This document shows positions 1 through 8,006 of a stretch of DNA of 14,509 nt, piece after piece. Source of the DNA: Pedobacter sp. (GTDB lineage: Bacteria > Bacteroidota > Bacteroidia > Sphingobacteriales > Sphingobacteriaceae); contig SEDG01000030.1 of the NCBI GenBank assembly GCA_004295885.1, forward strand, positions 1 to 14,509, read 5' to 3'. The notes beneath the pieces were generated by a model, which was not told the origin of the DNA, made no database searches, and was given only the letters and a program-made list of their open reading frames with translations. How positions within the stretch are numbered: the first letter of the stretch is position 1; each line of letters begins with the position of its first letter. Both the position numbers and the translations under genes were made by a program.

Positions 1-3000
1 TTAGATAACATTAATGCTGGTGTTTTAAGGAGATATCAAAATTATAACGGACCGGAAGGTAACTCTAAAACATCGCAACAATCTCGTGATGAGTTAGGTA
101 TTGAAAACTCTGCCTCTACTTCTTTGCCAGATGGTGAAGACATCAACAGAGATAATAACATGACCCAGTCTGATGAATATTTTCAGTACAAGATTTCTAT
201 GCGTCCTGGAGATTTAGAAGTGGGCCAGAATTTTGTAACAGACAAGGTAGTGTCTCAAGTAAAATTGGCTAATGGTCAAACACAAAATGCAACTTGGTAT
301 CAAATTCGTATTCCGTTAGCTCAATATCAACAAAAAGTAGGTGGCATTCAAGACTTTAAATCTATCAGGTTTATAAGGATGTTCATGACAAATTTTGCAG
401 ATACAGCTGTATTGAGATTTGCGAAAATACAATTGGTTAGAGGAGAATGGCGCCAATACAATGCTAAAAATCAAGCTATAAATGTAATTGCAGATCCATC
501 TCTTTTACCAGCTCCACCGGATGGATCTACTATTGAAGTGGCTACTGTAAATATCGAAGAAAACGGAAAGCGGTCACCAATACCTTATGTTATCCCTCCA
601 GGAATAGAAAGAGAACGTGATTTTAGTAACTATCGCGGAGACACTCGCCAAAATGAACAATCTTTAGCGGTTATTATTAAAGACTTAAAGGATGGTTATG
701 GTAGGGCAGCTTTTAAAACAGCCATTAACGATTTTAGATCTTACAAGCGATTAGAGATGTACATCCACTTAGAAACAGTGGGCGAAGTAACTATTGCAGA
801 TAGTCATTTAAGTGCGTTTTTACGTATAGGAACAGATAATCAAGATAACTACTACGAGTACAACCAGCCTTTAAAAGTAACTCAGCCTGGTACCAGTGAT
901 CCTTATGCCATCTGGCCAGATCAGAATAAAATGGATATCCAATTAGAGTTATTTCAAAAAGCAAAAACAGCTAGAAATAATGCCCGAACTACTGGAGGTT
1001 TGCCTTGGCCTATTAACGTTCCTTTTACTTATAGCGATGGAAGAAATACGATCATTGTAAAGGGACAGCCAGATATGAGTAAGGTTAGGGTTTATATGTT
1101 AGGCTTAAAAAATCCATTGCGTAACCTTGCTTCGCCAGCTGGCGATGATGGTTTGCCAAAATCTGCGCAAGTATGGTTTAATGAACTGCGCTTAACAGAG
1201 TTTGATGAAAGGGGAGGTTGGGCAGCAACGGCTAGAATGAATGCAAAATTGGCAGACTTTGCTGATTTAAACATTTCAGGCAGTAAATCGACCATAGGTT
1301 TCGGTTCATTAGAGAAAAAGGTAAGCGAACGTAATAGAACTGATAACGAATTTTTTGATGTCTCATCAAGTATCGAGTTGGGCAAGTTTTTACCGCAGAA
1401 AACTGGAATTAAAATTCCAATGTACATCAGTTATTCGAAACAGATTTTAACGCCACAATTTGACCCACGTACTCCAGATATAGAATTAAAAAATGCCTTA
1501 AATGCCTCTAATAGAGCACAAAAAGACTCAATCTTAAATTTCGCACAGGATTACACCACTAGAAGCAGTATTAACTTTACCAATGTGCGTAAAGAACGAG
1601 CTGCTGATGACACAAAGACTCATCTTTGGGATATAGAAAACTTTAACGTTACCTACGCTCAAACCAAATTTGCACACCGTGATTTTATTAACGAAACAAG
1701 TATACAGCATACATACAAAGCATCCTTAGGATATAATTATGCTGGTTCACCAAAAAGCTATCAACCATTTGATAAAATTATAAAGTCGAATACGCTTAGG
1801 TTGTTAAAAGATTTCAACTTTACATTAATGCCAAAATCAATTAATTTCAGGGTAGATGTAGATCGTTTTTATGCTGAAAATACCTTGAGAAATAACGATC
1901 CAAATAATTATATTCCTATCAATACCACCTTCAATAAAAACTTTTTAGTGTCTAGAATTTATGGGATTGCTTGGGATTTAACCAATTCATTAAGCCTTGA
2001 TTTTGATGCGACCAATTATTCAATTATCGATGAACCAGAAGGTAGAATTAATGGATTAAAGCGAGATACGCTTTGGCAAAACCTTAAAACATTAGGCCGT
2101 ACAACAGATTATAGCCACAACTTAAATATTAGATATACTTTACCTATTAATAAAATACCCGGATTAGATTGGGTTACGGTTGCAGCAACTTATGGAACAA
2201 ACTTTAACTGGCAAACAGAACCATTGTCGACTTTAAGAGATCCGAATATTAATTTAGGAAATACCATACAAAACTCTAGAACGATTCAAGTAAATCCTAC
2301 CTTAAATTTCATTAGCCTCTATAATAAATTTGGGTTCATTAAACGAAGTGCCAATAGCACAGATACAGTTAGGAAATTTAGTGATGCATTAATTGGATTA
2401 TTAACTAGTATTAGAAATGTAAACGTGGCTTTTACCCAAACAAAAGGAACTTTTATCCCAGGGTATTTACCTAAAACAAGATATTTTGGTATTGATAATA
2501 CAGGAGCGCCAGGTTTAGGTTTTGTGTTTGGCAGTCAGGATGATATTAGAGAAAGAGCGTTGATAAACGGTTGGTTAACTACCGATGAATTACAAACACA
2601 ACTCTACATTAATACCTTAAGGGAGGATTTTCAACTAACAAGTACTTTAGAGCCTTTAAAAGATTTTAAGGTTACTTTAAGTGCCACCAAAAATAGAACA
2701 CTGAACTATTCAACCAATTTTAGGTATGATAACAGCATCAAGAACTTCAGGGATTTAAGTCCGACTACAACTGGAGATTACAGCGTATCCATCATCACTC
2801 TTGGTACAGCGTTTAAAGATAAAAATGGCAGTAAGGTTTCTAGCCTGTTTAATCAGTTTATGGCGAATAGGCAAGTTGTTTCTAACCGATTGGGTAATGA
2901 AAATCCTAATTCGAATGGTACTACTGGCGGTTATGCAGATGGATATGATAAAAACTCACAAGATGTAATCATTTCTTCATTTATTGCTGCGTATACTGGT

Positions 3001-3729
3001 AAAAATGCTGGGACGGCGAGGTTGAGCAGCTTGCCTAAAATTCCATTACCAAATTGGAGGATTGCTTATGGTGGTTTGTCTAAAATTCCATTTGTGGCGA
3101 ATAGATTTTCGGAATTAAGTTTAAGACACGGCTATCGTTCTACTTACAGCGTTAATGGTTTCAATAGCCTGTTAAAATATCAAGAAAATAACGGTTACGT
3201 AAGCGCAAGAGATGTTACACAGAATTTCTTACCATTATATCAGTTTGCTCAAGTAAGTATTTCCGAGCAATTTGCACCTTTAATTGGAATTGACACAAGA
3301 TTGAAAAATAATTTAACAGCCAATTTTGAGATCAATAAAACCAGGATTATGGCTTTGAGTTTATCTAATGCGCAGTTGGCACAATTATCAGAAAATAACT
3401 TAGTATTTGGTTTAGGTTATCGGACAACGAAATTCAGGTTTCCATTTGGTTGGTTTAGTCAGCTAAAAATGGATAACAATATGGATTTTAAATTGGATGT
3501 TGCCGTTAGGGATAACAAAACTGTTATTTACAGAGCTGATATAGCCGAAGCTGAAGTTTCGTCTGGGGCTAAAAACATAACACTCAGACCTAGCGTGGAT
3601 TATGTGTTAAATCAGCGATTTAATATTAAATTATTTTACGATTCTAATATCACTAAGCCTTACACCTCTCAATCATTCAATACTTCATTTAGCAGTTTCG
3701 GATTTAGTTTACGCGTAACACTGAATTAG
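1..3729 (+). CDS. sprA: Cell-surface protein SprA, C-terminal part (T9SS/gliding), 5'-truncated by window edge
   Basis: SprA is the very large outer-membrane barrel that forms the translocation channel of the type 9 secretion system in Bacteroidota and is also needed for gliding where that occurs. The frame is open from base 1 to a TAG at 3727-3729, giving 1242 residues of a protein family usually around 2400 residues long, so roughly the first half lies outside the window. Recognition rests on conserved family segments: YNGPEGNS near visible residue 15, SLPDGEDINRDN near residue 41, and a proline-rich SPIPYVIPPGIERE segment near residue 190. The rest is an alternation of Asn/Thr-rich turns and beta strands ending in SFGFSLRVTLN, typical of a barrel terminus. 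No frameshift is visible. A start at the TTG of position 124 would be wrong because the conserved family sequence continues upstream of it. The gene after it, gcvH, has its own promoter. Identification is firm; function is from the family. Confidence 0.93.
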   Translation, partial: LDNINAGVLRRYQNYNGPEGNSKTSQQSRDELGIENSASTSLPDGEDINRDNNMTQSDEYFQYKISMRPGDLEVGQNFVTDKVVSQVKLANGQTQNATWYQIRIPLAQYQQKVGGIQDFKSIRFIRMFMTNFADTAVLRFAKIQLVRGEWRQYNAKNQAINVIADPSLLPAPPDGSTIEVATVNIEENGKRSPIPYVIPPGIERERDFSNYRGDTRQNEQSLAVIIKDLKDGYGRAAFKTAINDFRSYKRLEMYIHLETVGEVTIADSHLSAFLRIGTDNQDNYYEYNQPLKVTQPGTSDPYAIWPDQNKMDIQLELFQKAKTARNNARTTGGLPWPINVPFTYSDGRNTIIVKGQPDMSKVRVYMLGLKNPLRNLASPAGDDGLPKSAQVWFNELRLTEFDERGGWAATARMNAKLADFADLNISGSKSTIGFGSLEKKVSERNRTDNEFFDVSSSIELGKFLPQKTGIKIPMYISYSKQILTPQFDPRTPDIELKNALNASNRAQKDSILNFAQDYTTRSSINFTNVRKERAADDTKTHLWDIENFNVTYAQTKFAHRDFINETSIQHTYKASLGYNYAGSPKSYQPFDKIIKSNTLRLLKDFNFTLMPKSINFRVDVDRFYAENTLRNNDPNNYIPINTTFNKNFLVSRIYGIAWDLTNSLSLDFDATNYSIIDEPEGRINGLKRDTLWQNLKTLGRTTDYSHNLNIRYTLPINKIPGLDWVTVAATYGTNFNWQTEPLSTLRDPNINLGNTIQNSRTIQVNPTLNFISLYNKFGFIKRSANSTDTVRKFSDALIGLLTSIRNVNVAFTQTKGTFIPGYLPKTRYFGIDNTGAPGLGFVFGSQDDIRERALINGWLTTDELQTQLYINTLREDFQLTSTLEPLKDFKVTLSATKNRTLNYSTNFRYDNSIKNFRDLSPTTTGDYSVSIITLGTAFKDKNGSKVSSLFNQFMANRQVVSNRLGNENPNSNGTTGGYADGYDKNSQDVIISSFIAAYTGKNAGTARLSSLPKIPLPNWRIAYGGLSKIPFVANRFSELSLRHGYRSTYSVNGFNSLLKYQENNGYVSARDVTQNFLPLYQFAQVSISEQFAPLIGIDTRLKNNLTANFEINKTRIMALSLSNAQLAQLSENNLVFGLGYRTTKFRFPFGWFSQLKMDNNMDFKLDVAVRDNKTVIYRADIAEAEVSSGAKNITLRPSVDYVLNQRFNIKLFYDSNITKPYTSQSFNTSFSSFGFSLRVTLN

Positions 3730-3732
3730 TAA

Positions 3733-3763
3733 TTGTTATAAATGGGTATTATAATTACCTTTG
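3733..3763 (+). promoter_or_regulatory. Bacteroidota-type promoter for gcvH (TTG-N20-TACCTTTG)
   Basis: TACCTTTG at 3756-3763 matches the Bacteroidota -7 consensus TAnnTTTG at every fixed position, and a TTG at 3733-3735 lies 20 bases upstream, as expected for the -33 element of the primary sigma factor. The start of transcription would fall near 3768-3771, giving a leader of about 58 nt before the gcvH ATG. It sits just after the sprA stop, so gcvH and the two genes behind it can be expressed independently of sprA. Confidence 0.65.
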
Positions 3764-3786
3764 AGGCAAGCTAGTTTTGCTAGCCT
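3764..3786 (+). promoter_or_regulatory. Short stem-loop at the predicted 5' end of the gcvH transcript
   Basis: GCTAG (3770-3774) and CTAGC (3780-3784) form a 5-bp perfect stem around a TTTTG loop. It can be extended by GG/CC pairing (3765-3766 with 3785-3786) across a 3-nt bulge. No T tract follows, so it is a poor intrinsic terminator for sprA. Its position right at the predicted transcription start suggests a 5'-terminal hairpin in the gcvH mRNA, which could affect stability; that role is inferred. Confidence 0.4.
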
Positions 3787-3827
3787 ACTTAATATACCAA
3801 AAAACATAAAATTTAAAAATAAATACA

Positions 3828-4208
3828 ATGAACTTTCCATCAGAATTAAAATACACAAAAGATCACGAATGGGTTAGCATTTCTGGCAACGAGGCAACAA
3901 TTGGTATTACTGATTTTGCACAACGTGAACTTGGTGACATTGTTTATGTTGATATCAACTCAGTAGGTACGGAAGTAAGTAAAGAAGAAGTTTTTGGAAC
4001 TATTGAAGCTGTAAAAACTGTATCAGATTTGTATATGCCTGTTACGGGAACTATTTTAACGGTGAATGATGAGTTAAATAATGGTCCTGAGTTGGTTAAC
4101 TCTGATCCTTATGGCAACGGCTGGATCATTAAAATTAGCATTTCTAATTCAGCAGAACTTGATGGCTTATTAAGTGCTGATGATTATAAAGCTTTAGTTG
4201 GCGCATAG
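3828..4208 (+). CDS. gcvH: Glycine cleavage system H protein
   Basis: GcvH carries the lipoyl group that shuttles the aminomethyl intermediate from the P protein to the T protein and is reoxidised by the L protein, in cytosolic glycine breakdown to CO2, ammonia and methylene-tetrahydrofolate. The 126-residue length is normal. The N-terminus KYTKDHEWV, the GITDFAQRELGDIVYVD segment and the lipoylation site EAVKTVSD are all present; the modified lysine should be Lys63. The ATG at 3828 gives the standard family N-terminus. A strong TAnnTTTG promoter lies about 65 bp upstream. The stop codon directly abuts the next gene, suggesting co-transcription and translational coupling with the VanZ-like gene. 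The T, P and L proteins are not in this window. From memory, a sprA-gcvH-VanZ order recurs in other Bacteroidota, which supports a conserved neighbourhood although the functional link is unclear. Confidence 0.97.
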   Translation: MNFPSELKYTKDHEWVSISGNEATIGITDFAQRELGDIVYVDINSVGTEVSKEEVFGTIEAVKTVSDLYMPVTGTILTVNDELNNGPELVNSDPYGNGWIIKISISNSAELDGLLSADDYKALVGA

Positions 4209-4610
4209 TTGAAAAAGGACTACAAAGTATTAAAATATCAGATATGGTCTATTGTTTGGACCATAGTTATTTTAATACTTTGTAATATTGAAATGCCTGA
4301 TACAAAAGATACCCTCTTTTTTGAAGGCTTTGATAAAATGACCCATTTGGGTTTTTTTTATATTTTAACAATCTTGCTGTTTTACGGAAAGATTAAGTAT
4401 CAACATAATTTTAGTTTTCGCTCGCTCACCATCTTTAAAGTAATTGTTATTAATGCAATAATTGGTGGTGGAATAGAGTTGTTGCAGTGGAAGGTTTTTA
4501 CTTACAGGTCTGCAGAATGGTGGGATTTCGGTTGTGATATGCTTGGTGCGTTTATGGGCGTTTTCAGTTATATCTTGCTACATTTATCTAATTATAATGA
4601 AAAGGTTTAA
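4209..4610 (+). CDS. VanZ-like family integral membrane protein
   Basis: This 133-residue protein has four likely membrane segments (about residues 10-27, 46-61, 76-92 and 108-126) and the polar signature of the VanZ-like family: D42-K43-x-x-H46 at the start of the second segment, E90-L-L-Q93 at the end of the third, then R100, D106 and D110 before G113. The founding member VanZ gives low-level teicoplanin resistance, but most relatives including this short single-domain type have no known activity, so a resistance function should not be assumed. The start is TTG at 4209, the base after the gcvH TAG. The next in-frame ATG would remove the first membrane segment, so the TTG is preferred. The zero-base gap implies coupling to gcvH. 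Its last 14 bp overlap the start of a small lipoprotein gene. Confidence 0.85.
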   Translation: MKKDYKVLKYQIWSIVWTIVILILCNIEMPDTKDTLFFEGFDKMTHLGFFYILTILLFYGKIKYQHNFSFRSLTIFKVIVINAIIGGGIELLQWKVFTYRSAEWWDFGCDMLGAFMGVFSYILLHLSNYNEKV

Positions 4611-4719
4611 GGGCTTATTGGTTTTAGTATTGGCTTTCTGTTTAAGTTCTTGCAGCTTATTTAAACCATCTTGCAACTGCCTAAAAATGCCTAGAAACCA
4701 TTACAAAGCTCAATATTAA
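4597..4719 (+). CDS. Tiny predicted lipoprotein (40 aa)
   Basis: Starting at the ATG of 4597, inside the 3' end of the VanZ-like gene (14-bp overlap, different frame), is a 40-residue reading frame with a textbook lipoprotein signal. It has basic residues K2, R3 and K5, a hydrophobic core LLVLVLAF, and a lipobox LSSC with the acylated cysteine at residue 19. The mature peptide would be only 22 residues, with two further cysteines in PSCNC (C26, C28) and a basic, aromatic C-terminus ending HYKAQY. The frame is open further upstream to 4534, but the signal peptide fixes the start at 4597. I do not recognise a family. It is likely translated by coupling to the VanZ-like gene and anchored in the inner or outer membrane facing the periplasm. 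The signal peptide makes it credible as a real gene, but its shortness leaves doubt. Confidence 0.6.
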   Translation: MKRFKGLLVLVLAFCLSSCSLFKPSCNCLKMPRNHYKAQY

Positions 4720-4828
4720 CTGCTCAACTCTTTAAAATTGCCTCCTTATTATTTGCAACTGTAACGATAAAGTTAGTTGTATTTAAATTGTTACCCTCTT
4801 TTTAACACACATTAACAAACTTTTAGGG

Positions 4829-4855
4829 CTATCTATAGTCTGATAGGTAACTTTA
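4829..4855 (+). promoter_or_regulatory. Weak candidate promoter/operator for the barrel-protein gene
   Basis: Upstream of the ATG at 4876, TAACTTTA (4848-4855) fits TAnnTTTG except for its last base, and would start transcription around 4860. No TTG stands at the expected -33 distance. An inverted repeat CTATC (4829-4833) / GATAG (4842-4846) with an 8-nt spacer lies directly before it and could be an operator or chance. The call is tentative; nothing else in 4720-4875 looks like a better promoter. Confidence 0.25.
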
Positions 4856-4875
4856 CAAAATATTATAAAACAGAA

Positions 4876-7662
4876 ATGAAGAATTTTTTACAAAGAACAA
4901 TAATTGTTGCCCTACTATTTATTAGCTATACGGCGGCTGCCCAAAACAACGGGTCTGCAACTGGTAAGGTATTAAATGGTAAAGATAAATCACCAGTTGA
5001 TTACGCCTCAGTAGCGGTAAAACGCTTAAGTGATTCAGTTACCGTGGGAGGTACAAACACAACACAAAACGGAAGCTTTACCGTTAGCGGATTAGCTCCA
5101 GGAAAATATAAGTTATACGTAGTTTATATAGGTTTAAAATCTATTAACCAAGAATTTGAGATTACTGCGGCCGCACCTTCAAAAAACTTTGGCAATTTAA
5201 CAATGGAAGACACTGGCGTAACCTTAAAAGGCGTTACCATTCAAGGTGAAATTCCTCCTGTTGTAGTTAAAAAAGATACTTTAGAATTTGATGCTAAAAC
5301 CATTAAGGTAAAGGAAAATGCAGTGGTTGAGGATTTATTGAAAAAAGTACCTGGTGTAGAAGTTTCGAAAGATGGTACTGTAACCACACAAGGTGAAACC
5401 ATTAAACGTGTTAAAGTAGATGGAAAAGACTTTATGGGTAGTGATCCCTTATTGGCAACGAGAAATTTACCTGCTGATATGGTTGATAAAATTCAGATTA
5501 TTGATGATATGTCTGACCAAGCTAAGTTTTCTGGCGTAGATGATGGAAATCGTGAGAAAATTATTAATATCACTACAAAAAACGGCGTTAAAAATAAAGG
5601 TTTCGTAGGTAATAACACGGTAGGTTATGGAACTGACGATAGATATGATGTAAATCTAAGTGTGACTAGGTTCAACGAAAACCAACAGATTTCATTAATC
5701 GGGCAATTTAACAACGTAAACAAACAAAATTTTGGTGGTGGCGTTGGTGGTGGCGGCGGTGGCCGAGGAATACAATTTTCTACAGGTGGCGGTGGTCAGC
5801 AAGCTGGTATTACAACAACTAATGCAGCTGGTTTAAACTTTGCGGATACCTATAAAAATGGCACTCAAGTTAATGGTAGTTATTTCTTTAACAAAACATC
5901 GTTATTTAATACCAATAATACATTTTCTCAAACTTTCTTAGGAAATAACACAAATTCAAATAGAAGCGATTTAAATAGCACAACAGAACGTTTAAATCAT
6001 AGATTGAACTTTACTATTGATACAAAAATCGATTCTAGTATTTCACTTAGAATTCAACCAAACTTATCATATACTGATAATAGTGCAAACAGTGTTCAAA
6101 ATTATAATCGAACTTCTTTAATTGGTAATGCAATTGGTGTTCAAAAATATAATTCGAATTCAAAATCCCCTTCATTAAGCAATAACTTGTTAATTAGAAA
6201 GAAATTTGCACGTAGAGGCCGTACTTTGTCGCTTAACGTGAACACAAGTTATAATGATAATGATGCCGATAATTATAATATCAACCCAGAGACCTTAACT
6301 TCTCCAAGTAACTTGGTTACCCAAAGAAACCTTAACCAGTTAATTGATAATAACGCTATATCTTTCAATAATACTTCGAGATTAGTTTATACCGAACCTT
6401 TAAATAAAACATTAAGTTTAGAATTAAACTATCAGGGAGGTTTTGCGTATGATAATCAACAGAGATTTGTGTACGATTTTAATAATACTACGCAACAATA
6501 TGATGTTGTTAATGTTGATTTCAGTAATGAATTTGAAAACAAAACATTGACTAATGCGTTGGGCTTCAGTTTTAACAAAAACGAGAAGAAATACAACTGG
6601 AATATCGGTTTAGCAGCACAACAAACTCATCGTGAAAACGAGAATTTGACATCTAAAAATGTGTTTACTCAAAACTTTATTAATTTAACGCCATCAGCTA
6701 CTTTCAGGTATAATTTCAGTACTACAAAACGCTTAAATATCAGATATGATGGTCGTACAAATCAGCCTTCAATTAATCAGATACAACCTATTCCAGACAA
6801 CACAAATACACAAACAGTATTATTAGGTAATCCTAACTTAAAACCATCATTTGCCAATACATTAAGGGTATTCTATAATAATTTCGACTTTAAAAGCTAC
6901 CGTACGATGTTTATTGGGGCTTTTATTACACAGACGTTTAATGCATTTGCAAACAGTCAGTCGTTGATCACTAATCAAGCCGATCCAAATTATGGTAAAA
7001 TAGCAAATAGCTATGTAAACGTTGATGGTAATTTCAATGCAAATTTATTCGGTAATTTAGGGCTGCCACTTATAAAAGGTAATAAATTAACGTTGCAAAT
7101 TAACGCTGGTGGTAGTTATGCAAAAAGTACAAACATCACTACCAATTTAGAAAACATTACAAAAGAGATCAGCCTTACAAATGGTTATAAATTGGTATCT
7201 AATTTAGATAAGCTAGATATGATAGCTGGTATTACCGGAACAATGTCTAAAGCCAATTATACTATTGGTAACAACACAACTTTTTATAGAATTGCCCCAA
7301 ACATTGATATCAGTTATTTGTTCCCTGGTAACATTCGTTTACAAACCGATGTTACTTATTTCAAACAAACAGGCGGCGGTGTGGGATATGATACCGATTA
7401 TACATTGGTTAATGGTTATATCAGCCGTCAATTCTTTAACAATAGAGGTACTTTTAAAGTAGCAGTTAACGATATGTTTAACCAAAATACAGGTATAACA
7501 CGTTCAACTGGAAGTAACTCTATTACCGATCAAAACTTCAACGTGTTGAAACGTTATTATATGTTCTCGTTTACTTTCTCATTAAGCAAAATTGCTGGTG
7601 TGGGCATGGGCGGACAACAAGGCGGACAAAGACAAGGTGGTATGAGAATGGGTGGAATGTAA
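4876..7662 (+). CDS. Outer-membrane beta-barrel protein with CarboxypepD-like and plug domains (TonB receptor-like)
   Basis: This 928-residue protein starts with a signal peptide (about residues 1-22, ending TAAAQ). A carboxypeptidase-regulatory-like beta sandwich follows (about 27-98, with NGSFTVSGLAPGKYKL), then a plug-like region (about 120-235, with VEDLLKKVPGVEV, RVKVDGKDF and IINITTKNG), then a long Asn/Thr/aromatic-rich barrel (about 240-903). This matches the family annotated as outer membrane beta-barrel or TonB-dependent receptor proteins in Bacteroidota. I see no clear TonB box, so active transport is uncertain. A glycine-rich stretch (287-311) near the first barrel strands is probably a flexible loop. 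The last strand (YYMFSFTFSLSK) is followed by a 25-residue tail made largely of Gly, Gln and Met instead of ending on an aromatic residue. The substrate is unknown. The downstream feoAB genes hint at metals, but a strong terminator separates them. The ATG choice is fixed by the signal peptide. Confidence 0.85.
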   Translation: MKNFLQRTIIVALLFISYTAAAQNNGSATGKVLNGKDKSPVDYASVAVKRLSDSVTVGGTNTTQNGSFTVSGLAPGKYKLYVVYIGLKSINQEFEITAAAPSKNFGNLTMEDTGVTLKGVTIQGEIPPVVVKKDTLEFDAKTIKVKENAVVEDLLKKVPGVEVSKDGTVTTQGETIKRVKVDGKDFMGSDPLLATRNLPADMVDKIQIIDDMSDQAKFSGVDDGNREKIINITTKNGVKNKGFVGNNTVGYGTDDRYDVNLSVTRFNENQQISLIGQFNNVNKQNFGGGVGGGGGGRGIQFSTGGGGQQAGITTTNAAGLNFADTYKNGTQVNGSYFFNKTSLFNTNNTFSQTFLGNNTNSNRSDLNSTTERLNHRLNFTIDTKIDSSISLRIQPNLSYTDNSANSVQNYNRTSLIGNAIGVQKYNSNSKSPSLSNNLLIRKKFARRGRTLSLNVNTSYNDNDADNYNINPETLTSPSNLVTQRNLNQLIDNNAISFNNTSRLVYTEPLNKTLSLELNYQGGFAYDNQQRFVYDFNNTTQQYDVVNVDFSNEFENKTLTNALGFSFNKNEKKYNWNIGLAAQQTHRENENLTSKNVFTQNFINLTPSATFRYNFSTTKRLNIRYDGRTNQPSINQIQPIPDNTNTQTVLLGNPNLKPSFANTLRVFYNNFDFKSYRTMFIGAFITQTFNAFANSQSLITNQADPNYGKIANSYVNVDGNFNANLFGNLGLPLIKGNKLTLQINAGGSYAKSTNITTNLENITKEISLTNGYKLVSNLDKLDMIAGITGTMSKANYTIGNNTTFYRIAPNIDISYLFPGNIRLQTDVTYFKQTGGGVGYDTDYTLVNGYISRQFFNNRGTFKVAVNDMFNQNTGITRSTGSNSITDQNFNVLKRYYMFSFTFSLSKIAGVGMGGQQGGQRQGGMRMGGM

Positions 7663-7679
7663 TCCATTCTAATAAATTG

Positions 7680-7715
7680 AAAGGGGCGGAATTGGTAAGA
7701 TTTCGCCCCTTTTTT
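7680..7715 (+). terminator. Strong rho-independent terminator after the barrel-protein gene
   Basis: A stem pairs 7680-7691 (AAAGGGGCGGAA) with 7701-7712 (TTTCGCCCCTTT) around a 9-nt loop. It has a GC-rich core, one G-T pair, and a run of T from 7710 to 7715. It lies 17 bp after the stop codon and separates the barrel-protein transcript from feoAB. Confidence 0.9.
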
Positions 7716-7741
7716 ATTTACATTTTTCGGCAATATCTTAT

Positions 7742-7772
7742 TTGGATTTAATATAAATAAAGGGTAAATTGC
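7742..7772 (+). promoter_or_regulatory. Weak candidate promoter for feoAB
   Basis: After the terminator, only 71 bp precede the feoA ATG, so its promoter should lie here. The best pairing is TTG (7742-7744), 20 bases, then TAAATTGC (7765-7772), which keeps TA and two of the last four consensus bases. I see no convincing Fur-box palindrome, though the AT-rich run 7748-7760 could hide a degenerate one. Low confidence. Confidence 0.22.
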
Positions 7773-7786
7773 GCCATATTTAAAGT

Positions 7787-8002
7787 ATGAAACTTTCGCA
7801 GTTAAACCCAGGAGAACAAGGTACAATCGTAGCATTTACAGATTTAGAGATGTCTGTAAAGTTAATGGAAATGGGCTGCCTTCCGGGCGAAGTTGTAGAA
7901 GTAGAACGCTTTGCTCCACTTGGCGATCCAATAGCTATCCGCGTTGCGGGATATCAACTTTGTTTACGTAAAAGTGAAGCATCTGTAATTATAATTCAGT
8001 AA
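7787..8002 (+). CDS. feoA: Ferrous iron transport protein FeoA
   Basis: FeoA is a small cytosolic SH3-like protein that supports FeoB-mediated Fe(II) uptake, probably by contacting the FeoB cytosolic domain. The 71-residue length is normal. The family pattern is visible: an N-terminal L-x-x-L-x-PGEQGTI strand, the helix KLMEMGCLPGEVVEVERFAPLGDPIAIRV, and the closing strand pair YQLCLRKSEASVI. The ATG at 7787 yields the expected N-terminus. The stop is 4 bp before the feoB start, so the two genes should be co-transcribed. Some Bacteroidota carry FeoA fused to FeoB; here it is separate. No FeoC gene follows. Confidence 0.95.
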   Translation: MKLSQLNPGEQGTIVAFTDLEMSVKLMEMGCLPGEVVEVERFAPLGDPIAIRVAGYQLCLRKSEASVIIIQ

Positions 8003-8006
8003 TAAA

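Noticed and set aside
1092..1427. Minus-strand 111-codon frame inside sprA
   Set aside because: It is antisense to conserved SprA coding sequence and has no recognisable features; open antisense frames of this size are common in AT-rich coding DNA.
3764..3786. Intrinsic terminator of sprA
   Set aside because: The stem is only 5 bp plus a bulged extension and no T run follows. It also sits at the predicted start of the gcvH transcript.
4209..4610. Glycopeptide resistance gene vanZ
   Set aside because: Only the broad VanZ-like membrane fold is seen. No other van genes are present, and it belongs to a chromosomal gcvH cluster of a Gram-negative organism.
7265..7462. 65-codon plus-strand frame within the barrel-protein gene
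   Set aside because: It lies in another frame of a protein with an intact, uninterrupted barrel, without start context or motifs.
7557..7835. Minus-strand reading frame across the barrel-protein end, the terminator and the feoA start
   Set aside because: It runs antisense over two real genes and a strong terminator. Its Pro/Cys-rich part is just the complement of the Gly/Gln/Met-rich tail, and it shows no domain or signal.
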